Below are positions 24,817 to 33,174 of a DNA stretch of 64,000 bases, one piece after another. Origin of the DNA: Neobittarella massiliensis (ex Bilen et al. 2018) (GTDB lineage: Bacteria; Bacillota; Clostridia; Oscillospirales; Ruminococcaceae); NCBI RefSeq assembly GCF_900289145.1, contig NZ_OKQO01000002.1, positions 1 to 64,000 of the forward strand, read 5' to 3'. Numbering within the stretch: position 1 is the stretch's first letter; each line of letters starts with the position of its first letter. A program made the position numbers and the translations under genes. The notes under the pieces were generated by a model, which searched no databases, was not told where the DNA came from, and saw only the letters and a program-made list of their open reading frames with translations.

Positions 24817-25689
24817 ATGAAATATCAAAAAGTGCTCGCCCGGCAGTGGCAGGTACAGGTAGATGCCCATATCGAGCCGGCTGCCGACCTGTGGCGGCTG
24901 TGCCAGTTGGTGTGGCAGCTGGATCAGCAGCTGGAGGCTTTGCCGCAGGTGTTACAGGGCCAGGAGTCGGTGTGGGTTTACTGGCCCGGCGGCTGCGCCG
25001 ATTGCGATGACCTGCTGAGCCAATACGATCTGGCCGCCGCACTGATCTCACAGCACTATCCGCTGCGTTTTTGCGGCAGCACCGACTGGGGCGAACCGGC
25101 CGATATCTCGGCCACCTGGGCGCCCGACTGGCACGGCATCTCGTACCAGACCCGCACCGTTACCGGGCAGGACTTCGATACCCTGTGCGATATCTGCCTG
25201 TGCATCGCGGTGCCCGATCGGGTAGCCGGGCAGCAGATCGCGTCGATGCTTATGGGCATTCGCCCCGGCTGCGATCTGTTGGCTCTGCCCCGCACCCCGT
25301 TTTTAGAGGAGGAGTTGGGCAGCTGCGGCCCCCGAGATACCGACAGCTATTTTCGCTACCTGCCGCTGTGCGACGGGGCGGGTACAGAAAACTGGCAGCA
25401 GGCACTGAGCGTGCTGCAGCGACAGGAACTGTGGCTGGCCTTTTTACAGGATGGTGACGACCCGGCCGAGTTTGGCTGGGCGCTGGCAGCGCTGGGCGAC
25501 AGCTGCCCCGACTTTGGCTGGTATCTGACGCTGACCACGGCAATGGATCGCGCCGGCGTGTATACCCAGACCGATGGCAAGACCGGCTTTCATCTGTACC
25601 GTGGCGGCCAGCGCCTAGCGCTCGACTACCAGCGCGGTACCGACGCCCAGCGCTTTTTACTGCGCGCACTGTTTCCCATTGCTGGGTGA
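24817..25689 (+). CDS. Unrecognised cysteine-containing cytoplasmic protein
   Basis: A 290-residue protein with no signal peptide or membrane segment. It has clustered cysteines (CADCDD near residue 59, then CDICLC near 125), is acidic, and is rich in Trp and Gln. The ATG at 24817 follows an AGAGAGGG site; an extended -10 (TGcTATGCT, 24754-24759) lies about 60 bases upstream, which excludes the in-frame ATG at 24757. I recognise no family. Downstream lies kdpD, about 125 bases away and likely a separate transcript. Confidence 0.6.
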   Translation: MKYQKVLARQWQVQVDAHIEPAADLWRLCQLVWQLDQQLEALPQVLQGQESVWVYWPGGCADCDDLLSQYDLAAALISQHYPLRFCGSTDWGEPADISATWAPDWHGISYQTRTVTGQDFDTLCDICLCIAVPDRVAGQQIASMLMGIRPGCDLLALPRTPFLEEELGSCGPRDTDSYFRYLPLCDGAGTENWQQALSVLQRQELWLAFLQDGDDPAEFGWALAALGDSCPDFGWYLTLTTAMDRAGVYTQTDGKTGFHLYRGGQRLALDYQRGTDAQRFLLRALFPIAG

Positions 25690-25815
25690 GCGGCTATCTT
25701 TATGCTATCTTTATACCTCTTTATCAGATATTAACGCTCTTTTCACGTCCTATACGGTATAGTAGGGAGTAGAGATCCGGCCGGTACCGGGCAAAATACA
25801 GTGGAGGTGACTTTT

Positions 25816-28509
25816 GTGCTGCAAGACCCCAAGACCCCGCGGGATATCCTGCGCCAGATCGAGCGGGAGGAAGAGGCGCGCCACCGCGGCCGGCTGAAGA
25901 TCTTTTTTGGCTATGCCGCCGGTGTGGGTAAGACCTATGCCATGCTGCAGGCCGCCCACGATGCCGCCGAGCAGGGCATCGATGTGGTGGCCGGCTACAT
26001 CGAGCCCCACACCCGCCCCCAGACGATGGCGCTGCTGGAGGGGCTGGAGCAGCTGCCGGCCAGGCAGCTGCTCTACAAAGGGGTACAGCTGCGGGAATTC
26101 GACCTCGACCGGGCTATCGAGCGCCACCCCCAGCTGCTGCTGGTCGATGAACTGGCCCACCAAAACGCCGAGGGCTGCCGCCATCAAAAGCGCTATCAGG
26201 ACATTGAGGAGCTGCTGGCGGCCGGTATCGACGTGTACACCACCGTCAACGTACAGCACATCGAGAGCCTCAACGACATCGTGGCCTCGATCACCGGCGT
26301 CAGCGTGCGCGAGCGCATCCCCGACCGGGTGTTCGACGGGGCCGACCAGGTAGAGCTGGTGGATATCGAGCCGGAAGATCTGCTGGCCCGCCTGCGCGAC
26401 GGCAAGGTGTACCAGCCGCGCCAGGCCCGGCAGGCCATGGGCCACTTTTTTAGTCTCGAGAACCTGACGGCCCTGCGCGAGATCGCCCTGCGCCGTACGG
26501 CCGATCGAGTCAACCGGGTGGGCGAGCGCAGCAAGCAGTCCTCCGGCAGCGATTACTACACCGGCGAACACATTCTGGTCTGTCTGTCCTCCTCGCCCTC
26601 CAACGCCAAGATCATCCGCACGGCAGCCCGCATGGCTCTGGCTTTTCGCGGCACCTTTACGGCGCTGTTCGTCGAGACGACCGGCTTTGCCAGCATGAAC
26701 CGAAAAGACCGCGACCGGCTGCGCCAAAATATCCATCTGGCCCAACAGCTGGGCGCCCGCATCGAGACGGTATACGGCGACGACGTCCCCTACCAGATCG
26801 CCGAGTTCGCCCGCATCGTTGGCGTGTCGAAGATCGTTATCGGCCGCAGCGGTACCCAGCGGCGCCTGGGGCTGCGCCGCCGCTCGCTCTCTGAGCAGCT
26901 GGCCACCTACTCGCCCAATTTAGATATCTACATCATCCCCGACCGCGAGCTGCCGCCCTACCGCCCCCGCCCGGTGCCCCGCACAGACAGGGCACGCCCG
27001 GCAGTCGAGTTCGCCAAGTGTCTGGGTATCCTGCTGGTGGTAACGCTCGTCGGCATCGGTTTTGACCGGCTGGGCTTTAGCGACGTCAACATCATCACCG
27101 TCTACATTTTGGGGGTGCTGCTCTCGGCGGTGGCCACCAACGGACTGGTGTACAGCGGCGTCATGTCGCTGGCCAGCGTGCTCATCTTTAACTTTCTGTT
27201 CACCCAACCGCGCTTTACCTTTAACGCCTACGACCAGGGCTACCCGGTCACCTTCGTCATCATGTTTGCCGCCGCCTTTATAACCGGCTCGTTGGCTGGC
27301 AAAATAAAAAAACAGGCCAAACAGTCAGCGATGGTGGCCTACCGCACCAAGGTGTTGCTCGAGACCAACCAGATGCTGCAGCAAAAGCAGGAGCAGCGCG
27401 ACATCGTCAGCGTCACCGCCGGCCAGCTCATCAAGCTGCTGGACCGGGACATCGTATTTTATCTGCCCGAAGACGGCAGCCTGGGCCAGCCCACTCTATT
27501 TTCCAGCCGGAGCGGCGCCGAGCACCAGGACCTGCTGGATGAAAATGAGCGGGCGGTGGCCCATTGGGTGTATAAAAACAACAAGCGGGCCGGCGCCGGA
27601 ACCAGCACACTGGGCAGTGCCCAGTGCCAGTACCTGGCGGTGCGCGGGGCCAATGCGGTGTACGGGGTGGTGGGCATTGCCCTAGAGAGCGATGAGCCCG
27701 ACAGCTTCACCTACAGCCTGGTGCTCTCTATACTGGGCGAATGCGGCTTGGCACTGGAAAAAGAGCTGCTGGTACAAAAGCGGGAGGAGGCGGCCGCCCG
27801 GGCCAAAAATGAGCAGCTGCGGGCCAATCTGCTGCGCTCTATCTCCCACGATCTGCGCACGCCGCTGACTTCGATCTCCGGCAATGCCGGGGTGCTGCTG
27901 GCCAGCGCCGACTCACTTTCAAAAGCCAAGCAAAAACAGCTGTACGGCGACATCTACGACGACGCCATGTGGCTGATCAACCTGGTGGAGAACCTGCTCT
28001 CGGTCACCCGCATCGAAGACGGCACCATGCAGATACACACCCAGGCCGAGCTGGTGGAGGAGGTCATCGACGAGGCGCTGCGCCACCTGCCCCGCCACAG
28101 CGACCAGTATCACATCGACGTGCAGTGTTCAGACGAACTGCTGCTGGCCAAGATGGATGCCCGGCTCATCGTACAGGTGGTCATCAATATTTTAGACAAC
28201 GCCATCAAGTACACCCCGCCCGGGTCGACGATCGTGCTCACCAGCCAAAAACAGGGCGATATGGTAGCCGTCGAGATCGCCGACAACGGGCCCGGCATCC
28301 CCGACGAACAGAAAAAGCGGGTGTTCGAGATGTTTTATACGCTGGGTTCCGATATCGCCGACAGCCGCCGCAGTATGGGCATGGGCCTGGCGCTGTGCAA
28401 GTCTATCGTCAATGCGCACGGAGGGCAGATAACAGTCCGCGACAACCAGCCCCAAGGTACGGTATTTTGTTTCACCCTGCCCGCAGAGGAGGTAACGCTA
28501 CATGAATAA
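25816..28509 (+). CDS. kdpD: KdpD-type osmosensitive sensor histidine kinase
   Basis: An 897-residue full-length KdpD. The N-terminal KdpD domain has a Walker A (GVGKT, 36-40), then a universal-stress-like domain, four clustered membrane helices (about 400-500, DUF4118), a GAF-like region, a HisKA domain with phospho-acceptor H678 in SHDLRTP, and an ATPase domain with N, G1 and G2 boxes (NAIKYT, DNGPGIP, GMGLAL). It phosphorylates KdpE, classically to control K+ uptake. The GTG at 25816 sits five bases after GGAGGTGA; the GTG at 25801 overlaps that site and is unlikely. kdpE overlaps its 3' end by eight bases. No kdpFABC is in the window. Confidence 0.95.
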   Translation: MLQDPKTPRDILRQIEREEEARHRGRLKIFFGYAAGVGKTYAMLQAAHDAAEQGIDVVAGYIEPHTRPQTMALLEGLEQLPARQLLYKGVQLREFDLDRAIERHPQLLLVDELAHQNAEGCRHQKRYQDIEELLAAGIDVYTTVNVQHIESLNDIVASITGVSVRERIPDRVFDGADQVELVDIEPEDLLARLRDGKVYQPRQARQAMGHFFSLENLTALREIALRRTADRVNRVGERSKQSSGSDYYTGEHILVCLSSSPSNAKIIRTAARMALAFRGTFTALFVETTGFASMNRKDRDRLRQNIHLAQQLGARIETVYGDDVPYQIAEFARIVGVSKIVIGRSGTQRRLGLRRRSLSEQLATYSPNLDIYIIPDRELPPYRPRPVPRTDRARPAVEFAKCLGILLVVTLVGIGFDRLGFSDVNIITVYILGVLLSAVATNGLVYSGVMSLASVLIFNFLFTQPRFTFNAYDQGYPVTFVIMFAAAFITGSLAGKIKKQAKQSAMVAYRTKVLLETNQMLQQKQEQRDIVSVTAGQLIKLLDRDIVFYLPEDGSLGQPTLFSSRSGAEHQDLLDENERAVAHWVYKNNKRAGAGTSTLGSAQCQYLAVRGANAVYGVVGIALESDEPDSFTYSLVLSILGECGLALEKELLVQKREEAAARAKNEQLRANLLRSISHDLRTPLTSISGNAGVLLASADSLSKAKQKQLYGDIYDDAMWLINLVENLLSVTRIEDGTMQIHTQAELVEEVIDEALRHLPRHSDQYHIDVQCSDELLLAKMDARLIVQVVINILDNAIKYTPPGSTIVLTSQKQGDMVAVEIADNGPGIPDEQKKRVFEMFYTLGSDIADSRRSMGMGLALCKSIVNAHGGQITVRDNQPQGTVFCFTLPAEEVTLHE

Positions 28510-29203
28510 ACCGCTCATCCTGGTAGTCGAAGACGACACCGCCGTCCGCAACCTCATCGCCACCACCCTCGAGACCCAGTCCTACCAGTACCACATGGCT
28601 AAGACCGGCGGTGAGGCGGTGGTAGAGGCGGTATCGCAAAAACCGGATATCGTGCTGCTGGACCTGGGTCTGCCGGATATGGACGGGGTGGAGATCATCA
28701 AAAAGATCCGCAGCTGGTCGAATATGCCCATCATCGTCATCAGCGCCCGCAGCGAGGACCGCGACAAGATCGAGGCGCTGGACGCCGGTGCCGACGATTA
28801 CCTGACCAAGCCCTTCTCGGTCGATGAGCTGCTGGCCCGGGTGCGGGTCACGCTGCGGCGCCTGCACTACATGCAGGGCCCGGCTGAGGGGGAGGAGCCG
28901 ATATTCGTAAACGGCGACCTGCGCATCGATTACCCCTCCGGCTGTGTGTATCTGGCCGGGCGGGAGCTGCACCTGACCCCGATCGAGTATAAGCTCTTGT
29001 GCCTGCTGGCCAAAAACGTGGGCAAGGTGCTCACCCACACCTTTATCACCAAAGAGGTGTGGGGCTCCAGCTGGGCTGGCGATGTGGCGTCGCTGCGGGT
29101 ATTCATGGCTACGCTGCGCAAAAAGATCGAGACCGATACCGCACATCCCAAGTATATCCAGACCCATGTAGGGGTCGGTTACCGCATGCTGCGCATAGAG
29201 TGA
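28502..29203 (+). CDS. kdpE: KdpE-type response regulator (OmpR family)
   Basis: A 233-residue regulator with an N-terminal receiver domain (acidic pair EDD at 10-12, phospho-acceptor D54, K103) and a C-terminal winged helix of the OmpR/PhoB type. It is translated from an ATG overlapping the kdpD stop by eight bases, so production is coupled. Phosphorylated KdpE would bind promoters of K+ transport or virulence-type genes, none of which is adjacent. Confidence 0.95.
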   Translation: MNKPLILVVEDDTAVRNLIATTLETQSYQYHMAKTGGEAVVEAVSQKPDIVLLDLGLPDMDGVEIIKKIRSWSNMPIIVISARSEDRDKIEALDAGADDYLTKPFSVDELLARVRVTLRRLHYMQGPAEGEEPIFVNGDLRIDYPSGCVYLAGRELHLTPIEYKLLCLLAKNVGKVLTHTFITKEVWGSSWAGDVASLRVFMATLRKKIETDTAHPKYIQTHVGVGYRMLRIE

Positions 29204-29212
29204 TATCTGCAC

Positions 29213-29247
29213 AAAAAGCCGCCGCCATTTTTGGCAGGCGGCTTTTT
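29213..29247 (+). terminator. Intrinsic terminator of kdpDE
   Basis: An 11-base stem (29213-29223 with 29237-29247) flanked by A5 and T5. Confidence 0.9.
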
Positions 29248-29257
29248 ACAGCAATAC

Positions 29258-29286
29258 TTTACAGCACCCGGTCGGTGCGCTATGCT
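29258..29286 (+). promoter_or_regulatory. Promoter for the VOC gene
   Basis: TTTACA (29258-29263), 17-base spacer, TATGCT (29281-29286), about 47 bases before the ATG. Confidence 0.6.
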
Positions 29287-29333
29287 GATAAAAAGGGCGG
29301 GTCTCTGCCCGCGCGAAAAATGGGGGAGAACAG

Positions 29334-29804
29334 ATGGCTTATTGTGCAAAAAAATACGTACACCATCTGCACCATATTGGTTTTGTGGTGCAGGACCTCG
29401 ACCGATCGGTCGATTTTTACACCCGTATCCTGGGTTTTGACCTTCGTGACCGCTGGGCCGAGGGACCAGAAAAGGTGGAAATGGGCCTGTGCGTACCTGG
29501 CGCCGCCCTGGAACTGGCGCAGCTGCAGGGCTACGGTATCACCATGGAGCTGATGCAGTATAAGAGCGCTCCCGGCCACACCGGCCCCATCGCTCAAAAT
29601 CGGGTGGGCCTGGGGCACATCTCCCTGATCGTAGAACACTTCGACGACTTTTTAGAGCAGATGCAGCAGCTGGGCGTGCCCATTGCCAGCCCGGTGACCA
29701 AGCTCACCTATGGTCAGTGGGTGCATATCGTCGACCCCGACGGCATCCATATCGAGGTCATGGGCCTGCTGGTCGATGGCCCCCTCGACGGCAAATTTTC
29801 ATAG
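29334..29804 (+). CDS. VOC/glyoxalase-superfamily protein
   Basis: A 156-residue vicinal-oxygen-chelate protein made of two beta-alpha-beta-beta-beta modules. Likely metal ligands are His in HHLHHIGFVV (about 11-15), Glu in the TMELMQ strand, His in LGHISL, and Glu in HIEVMG near 145. This resembles lactoylglutathione lyase-like and methylmalonyl-CoA epimerase-like proteins; the substrate is undetermined. GGGGGAG precedes the ATG by six bases. It is monocistronic between its promoter and terminator. Confidence 0.82.
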   Translation: MAYCAKKYVHHLHHIGFVVQDLDRSVDFYTRILGFDLRDRWAEGPEKVEMGLCVPGAALELAQLQGYGITMELMQYKSAPGHTGPIAQNRVGLGHISLIVEHFDDFLEQMQQLGVPIASPVTKLTYGQWVHIVDPDGIHIEVMGLLVDGPLDGKFS

Positions 29805-29842
29805 AGACGTCGCCCGGCAAGTACCGGCAGCTATAGGCACAT

Positions 29843-29880
29843 AAAAAAGAGGTTCCACTATACAGTGGAGCCTCTTTTTT
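29843..29880 (+). terminator. Intrinsic terminator of the VOC gene
   Basis: A long stem (about 29843-29859 with 29862-29880, one G-U pair) flanked by A6 and T6. The next 120 bases (29881-30003) show nothing I can identify. Confidence 0.85.
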
Positions 29881-30003
29881 GCGATAACGCACAAAGAGTA
29901 TCGCTGCCGCCCAACATTTGCCGGGACCGAGCGCCGGTGAGAGAGCCGGTCGACAGATTTCCTCAAGGCCCATCTGCCCGCGGAGACAGCCGGGTCTTTA
30001 GCT

Positions 30004-30139
30004 AAAAAAACGCCGCTCCGATTTGGGCGGCGCACACACACTTTTGTGATGGGATAATGTGTTTTAATATTGTGTACTTTACACGCTGTTTGTGAACGAA
30101 AAAGATTAGAATTTCGTTCGGTCGGCAACTCGTTCACAC
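30004..30139 (-). ncRNA. Candidate small RNA (about 136 nucleotides)
   Basis: A minus-strand transcription unit without a credible protein. The promoter at 30146-30174 would start it near 30139. It ends in a terminator whose stem (30011-30016 with 30027-30032) is followed on the minus strand by T7 (30004-30010). Between them the RNA can form a 5' hairpin (TGTGAACGA with TCGTTCACA, 30130-30138 and 30091-30099), with a third TCGTTC copy offering an alternative pairing, plus two small hairpins. The region is AT-rich compared with the genes around it. It may be a trans-acting sRNA or a leader whose gene was lost. Confidence 0.5.
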
Positions 30140-30145
30140 ATCCAC

Positions 30146-30174
30146 ATTGTACACCACAATTTTCCATGTTTCAA
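30146..30174 (-). promoter_or_regulatory. Promoter of the candidate small RNA
   Basis: Minus strand: TTGAAA (30169-30174), 17-base spacer, TACAAT (30146-30151). Confidence 0.6.
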
Positions 30175-30230
30175 GCCTTTTTCCAGTTACCTATTTGGAA
30201 TAGTTGCCGAAAACGGCGGCGATATGAAAA

Positions 30231-30245
30231 AGTAAACGTTTTCAA
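30231..30245. promoter_or_regulatory. Catabolite-responsive element (cre)-like site
   Basis: Read on the minus strand, the 15 bases TTGAAAACGTTTACT fit the Gram-positive cre consensus WTGNAANCGNWNNCW at every position. The site lies about 105 bases before the GTG of the surface-protein gene, where CcpA would be expected to act on its promoter. No clear -35/-10 pair for that gene was found. Confidence 0.55.
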
Positions 30246-30274
30246 TCGATGGGCACAGTGTTCCAGTAAGTGGA

Positions 30275-30325
30275 GAAGAGGCTGGGTGCCGCTCCCCGTA
30301 TGAAGAGTCGCCGACCTCTTCCCAG
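30275..30325 (+). promoter_or_regulatory. Possible pseudoknot or switching leader before the surface-protein gene
   Basis: Two adjacent segments (AAGAGG 30276-30281, CTGGG 30282-30286) are complementary to two adjacent segments in crossing order (CCTCTT 30315-30320, CCCAG 30321-30325). They can form a pseudoknot or two exclusive helices ending about 10 bases before the AGGAGG ribosome site (30335-30340), so they could control translation. Confidence 0.35.
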
Positions 30326-30348
30326 TCAAAAAACAGGAGGTTTTAGTT

Positions 30349-31884
30349 GTGAGGAAAAAAAGTAAGCTGCTTGCCGTTTTGACGGCGGCGCTGCTCACGG
30401 TGAGCGCGGTGCCGCTGAGCGCAGCCTCGGCAGAAAGCAGCGAATGGATCACTGGAAACGGATACGGCAGTATTCAGGCCAACGAGGATGGGACCTGTAC
30501 CTACACGGGCGACCCGGCGCTCAATACAGATAACTCCCACTGCGGGCCCTATACCAAAGCGGGCGGGGCCAGCCTGGCCGATGGCGAGACGCTGGACGCG
30601 GTAGACGTGACCATCGACCCCACCAGCATGACAGTCGGCGAGAAGTTTGCCCTGTCGGTCTCGATGAACGACAAGCAGGGCCAGTACCGGACCGAACTGA
30701 TGGTCCAGTTCTGGAAAGAAAACGACGGGAGCGTGTCGGTGGCTGCCGGTATGCAGCCCGGCTATCAGGGCAAAGTGACCGAGGCGGGCGTGTACACGCT
30801 GCAGTACCGGTATTTTGATCATTCCGGCGACCTGTACGCCGAGTTTTCGCTGTTAAAAAACGGCGAGCAGGTAAGCACCACCGGCGACATCGACATGAGG
30901 GTAAAGAGCGCCGATTGCGGTACGCGCGGCTATATCTGGTTTAACGACATCTCGGTGTCCGGCGGCTTAAAAGTGGGCCGGCCGGTGGCCAATGTCGTCA
31001 TTACCGACTGCGGCGCCTGGGGCGATAGCTGGAGCAACGCCTACAATCTGGGATGGAAATACGTGGGCGGCTTTGATACCGACTCGATCACCGCTATCCA
31101 GGTGGGTATGAGAGACGCCGACGGAAAGCTGATCGTGGCGTATACGGCCGACAAGGAACAGTTGGCCTATCAGGCGGAAAACGGCTATATCACCGCCGAG
31201 GGCCTGAGCAGCGCCCCGTTTTATCAGGTGACTACAAGTGGTGTCGAGCTCGTCGAGGGGCGCGATCAGGACTGGACCGTCATCAAAGGCGAGGCTTATG
31301 CCGCCTGGAAGCCCGCTGTATTTTTTGCTGAGATCGTGACGCCCGAAAGGAGCTATCCGCTCGAAACGGCCTACGACGGACAGTTTGCCCCTGCTTTCCA
31401 GTGCGCCCACAAACAGCTCGCGGCGGTGGACGGCGTAGAGGCCACCTGCACCGAGCATGGAAACATCCCCTACTGGTACTGCGACAACTGCAAGCAGTAC
31501 TTTGCCGATGAGGACTGTCAGCAGGCCATTACAGCGGCAGATATCCTGCTCGCCGCCACTGGTCACCAGGCCCAAAAGGTAGAGGGCAAAGAGGCGACAG
31601 CCACCGAGGAAGGCAACGTGGCATACTGGTACTGTGCGGCCTGCGGTAAGTACTTTGCCGATGCAGACTTGACGCAGGAGATCACCAGGGAAGACACTGT
31701 ACTGCCCGCCACCGGCGAGCAAAAAGAGCCCGAGTCCAGCGACGGGCAAAAACCCGAGAGTGAAGATACACAGGCGCCCGCTACCGGCGACAGCAGCGTT
31801 TTGCTCTGGGGCGGTCTGCTGGTGTTCTCAGCCGCTGCGATTACCGGCCTGAGCCTGTATAAGCGCAAAAAACAGGTGCGGTAG
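30349..31884 (+). CDS. Sortase-type cell-wall-anchored surface protein
   Basis: A 511-residue secreted protein. It has a Sec signal (basic MRKKSK start, hydrophobic core, AASA cleavage region about 25-28). A beta-rich region follows to about 345. Two related repeats of roughly 50 residues each carry a CxxC pair and a YFAD motif (about 365-415 and 415-465). The tail is a sortase-like signal: APATGD, a hydrophobic helix and the basic end YKRKKQVR. The anchor motif differs from LPxTG and resembles the xPxTGD variant of gut Clostridia. No sortase gene is nearby. The function (adhesion or polymer binding) is unknown. A strong AGGAGG precedes the GTG. Confidence 0.85.
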   Translation: MRKKSKLLAVLTAALLTVSAVPLSAASAESSEWITGNGYGSIQANEDGTCTYTGDPALNTDNSHCGPYTKAGGASLADGETLDAVDVTIDPTSMTVGEKFALSVSMNDKQGQYRTELMVQFWKENDGSVSVAAGMQPGYQGKVTEAGVYTLQYRYFDHSGDLYAEFSLLKNGEQVSTTGDIDMRVKSADCGTRGYIWFNDISVSGGLKVGRPVANVVITDCGAWGDSWSNAYNLGWKYVGGFDTDSITAIQVGMRDADGKLIVAYTADKEQLAYQAENGYITAEGLSSAPFYQVTTSGVELVEGRDQDWTVIKGEAYAAWKPAVFFAEIVTPERSYPLETAYDGQFAPAFQCAHKQLAAVDGVEATCTEHGNIPYWYCDNCKQYFADEDCQQAITAADILLAATGHQAQKVEGKEATATEEGNVAYWYCAACGKYFADADLTQEITREDTVLPATGEQKEPESSDGQKPESEDTQAPATGDSSVLLWGGLLVFSAAAITGLSLYKRKKQVR

Positions 31885-31908
31885 CAGCACGGATCCGATG
31901 TCATGATC

Positions 31909-31947
31909 AAACAGCCGACAGGTCTTGTCCTGCCGGCTGTTTTCTTT
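31909..31947 (+). terminator. Intrinsic terminator of the surface-protein gene
   Basis: A 14-base stem (31909-31922 with 31929-31942, one mismatch) followed by a T-rich tract. Confidence 0.85.
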
Positions 31948-32097
31948 TTGCCGGGGCCCAGTCGGTGCCGCTGTTGGGGGACAAGCGGACCCTTACGGCT
32001 AAAGACCACCGAAAATGTGTGCTGCGGCGGCATAAAAAGGGGAGGCTACCGGGAGTTTTGGCCAAATGTGGCGCCGGTATTTCGGCGCCGCAGGTCA

Positions 32098-32126
32098 TTG
32101 TATCTGCCGCTGGCGGGGCGTATCAT
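32098..32126 (+). promoter_or_regulatory. Promoter for the second PfkB kinase gene
   Basis: TTGTAT (32098-32103), 17-base spacer, TATCAT (32121-32126). It starts 34 bases before the GTG at 32160 and argues against translation from the open frame further upstream. Confidence 0.55.
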
Positions 32127-32159
32127 AAAGCCAGAGACGTACAGACAGGAGTTGATCGC

Positions 32160-33116
32160 GTGGATAAGCCCTATGTCGTTACCCTGGGCCGCAGCGTGCA
32201 GGACGAGTACTGGGAGGCCGAGCACTACCCGATGGCGGGAGAGAAGATATCGGTCTACCGCAGAGAGAAGGTGGCCGGTGGCTTTTCCAATTCCGCCTTT
32301 GTCATGGCGGCGCTGGGCCTCACCTGCTACATTGCCGAGACTTTTGGCGCCGAGGACGAGAGCACGGCTATGCACCAGCAGCTCATGCATCAGCAGGGCA
32401 TCAAGACCGATCTGGTGCGCACCAAACAGGGGTATCAAAACCACCACTGTGTCATCTTAAAGACCGCCCGGTCCGGTGAGCGCACCATCTTTTCGCTGGA
32501 GCAGCCCCACCAGCCCGTACCCTATACCGAGAGCGAGCTGGCGCTGATCGGCGGCGCCGATTGGCTGCTGGTGAACCTGAGCGATCTGCGCTGCTTTCCC
32601 CATCCCCAAAAAATGCTCGATACCGTGCTGCGCGGCGGGGTCAAACTGGCTATCGATGCCGAGGCGGCTTCATTTGAGAGCCGTCAGCAGGACGACTTCT
32701 ATTTTTCACGCTGCAGCTTTCTCTCGCTCAACGAGTTTGCCTACCAAAAGTTTTGTGGCGACAGCGGCCACCGGGCCATCCAACAGCTGCTTCAGCGCGC
32801 ACCAAATTGTATCGTGGCCCACACGCTGGGCGCGCAGGGCAGCCGTATCTACACCCGTGATGTGGCGCTGCAGGTGCCGGCCCTACCGGTGGCGGCTGTC
32901 GATACCACCGGCGCCGGCGACACCTATAACGGCGCCTTTCTCTACGGCCTGACCAACTGCTGGCCGCTCGAGAAATGTGCTCTGTTCGCCTCGGCTGCTG
33001 CCGCCCGCTCCACACTCTACCGCGACCCGCGGGGCGGGGCGGTATCGGCACAGGTGGTGCAGCATTTTATCGCCGAGCACCGCTATGCGCCTGTGCTAAA
33101 GCAAATATCCCGGTGA
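32160..33116 (+). CDS. PfkB-family sugar kinase (ribokinase-like)
   Basis: A 318-residue kinase. The N-terminal substrate region includes GGFSNSAF near residue 40, and the anion-hole motif TGAGDT has the catalytic Asp at 254. Sequence suggests the ribokinase/fructokinase fold without a defined substrate. The GTG start has a GGAG site eight bases upstream. It is monocistronic and not next to a transporter, which is unusual for sugar kinases. Confidence 0.82.
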   Translation: MDKPYVVTLGRSVQDEYWEAEHYPMAGEKISVYRREKVAGGFSNSAFVMAALGLTCYIAETFGAEDESTAMHQQLMHQQGIKTDLVRTKQGYQNHHCVILKTARSGERTIFSLEQPHQPVPYTESELALIGGADWLLVNLSDLRCFPHPQKMLDTVLRGGVKLAIDAEAASFESRQQDDFYFSRCSFLSLNEFAYQKFCGDSGHRAIQQLLQRAPNCIVAHTLGAQGSRIYTRDVALQVPALPVAAVDTTGAGDTYNGAFLYGLTNCWPLEKCALFASAAAARSTLYRDPRGGAVSAQVVQHFIAEHRYAPVLKQISR

Positions 33117-33174
33117 GGTTTGACTGGTTTGGCCGTTGAGACCGGAAAAAGTGAAAATGCGGCGGGACCCGGTG

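Noticed and set aside
29799-30167. A 122-codon minus-strand reading frame
   Set aside because: It starts inside the candidate sRNA promoter, runs through two terminators, and has no ribosome site.
30246-30348. A c-di-GMP or other known riboswitch before the surface-protein gene
   Set aside because: The leader has pairing potential, but I could not match the conserved core of any known class.
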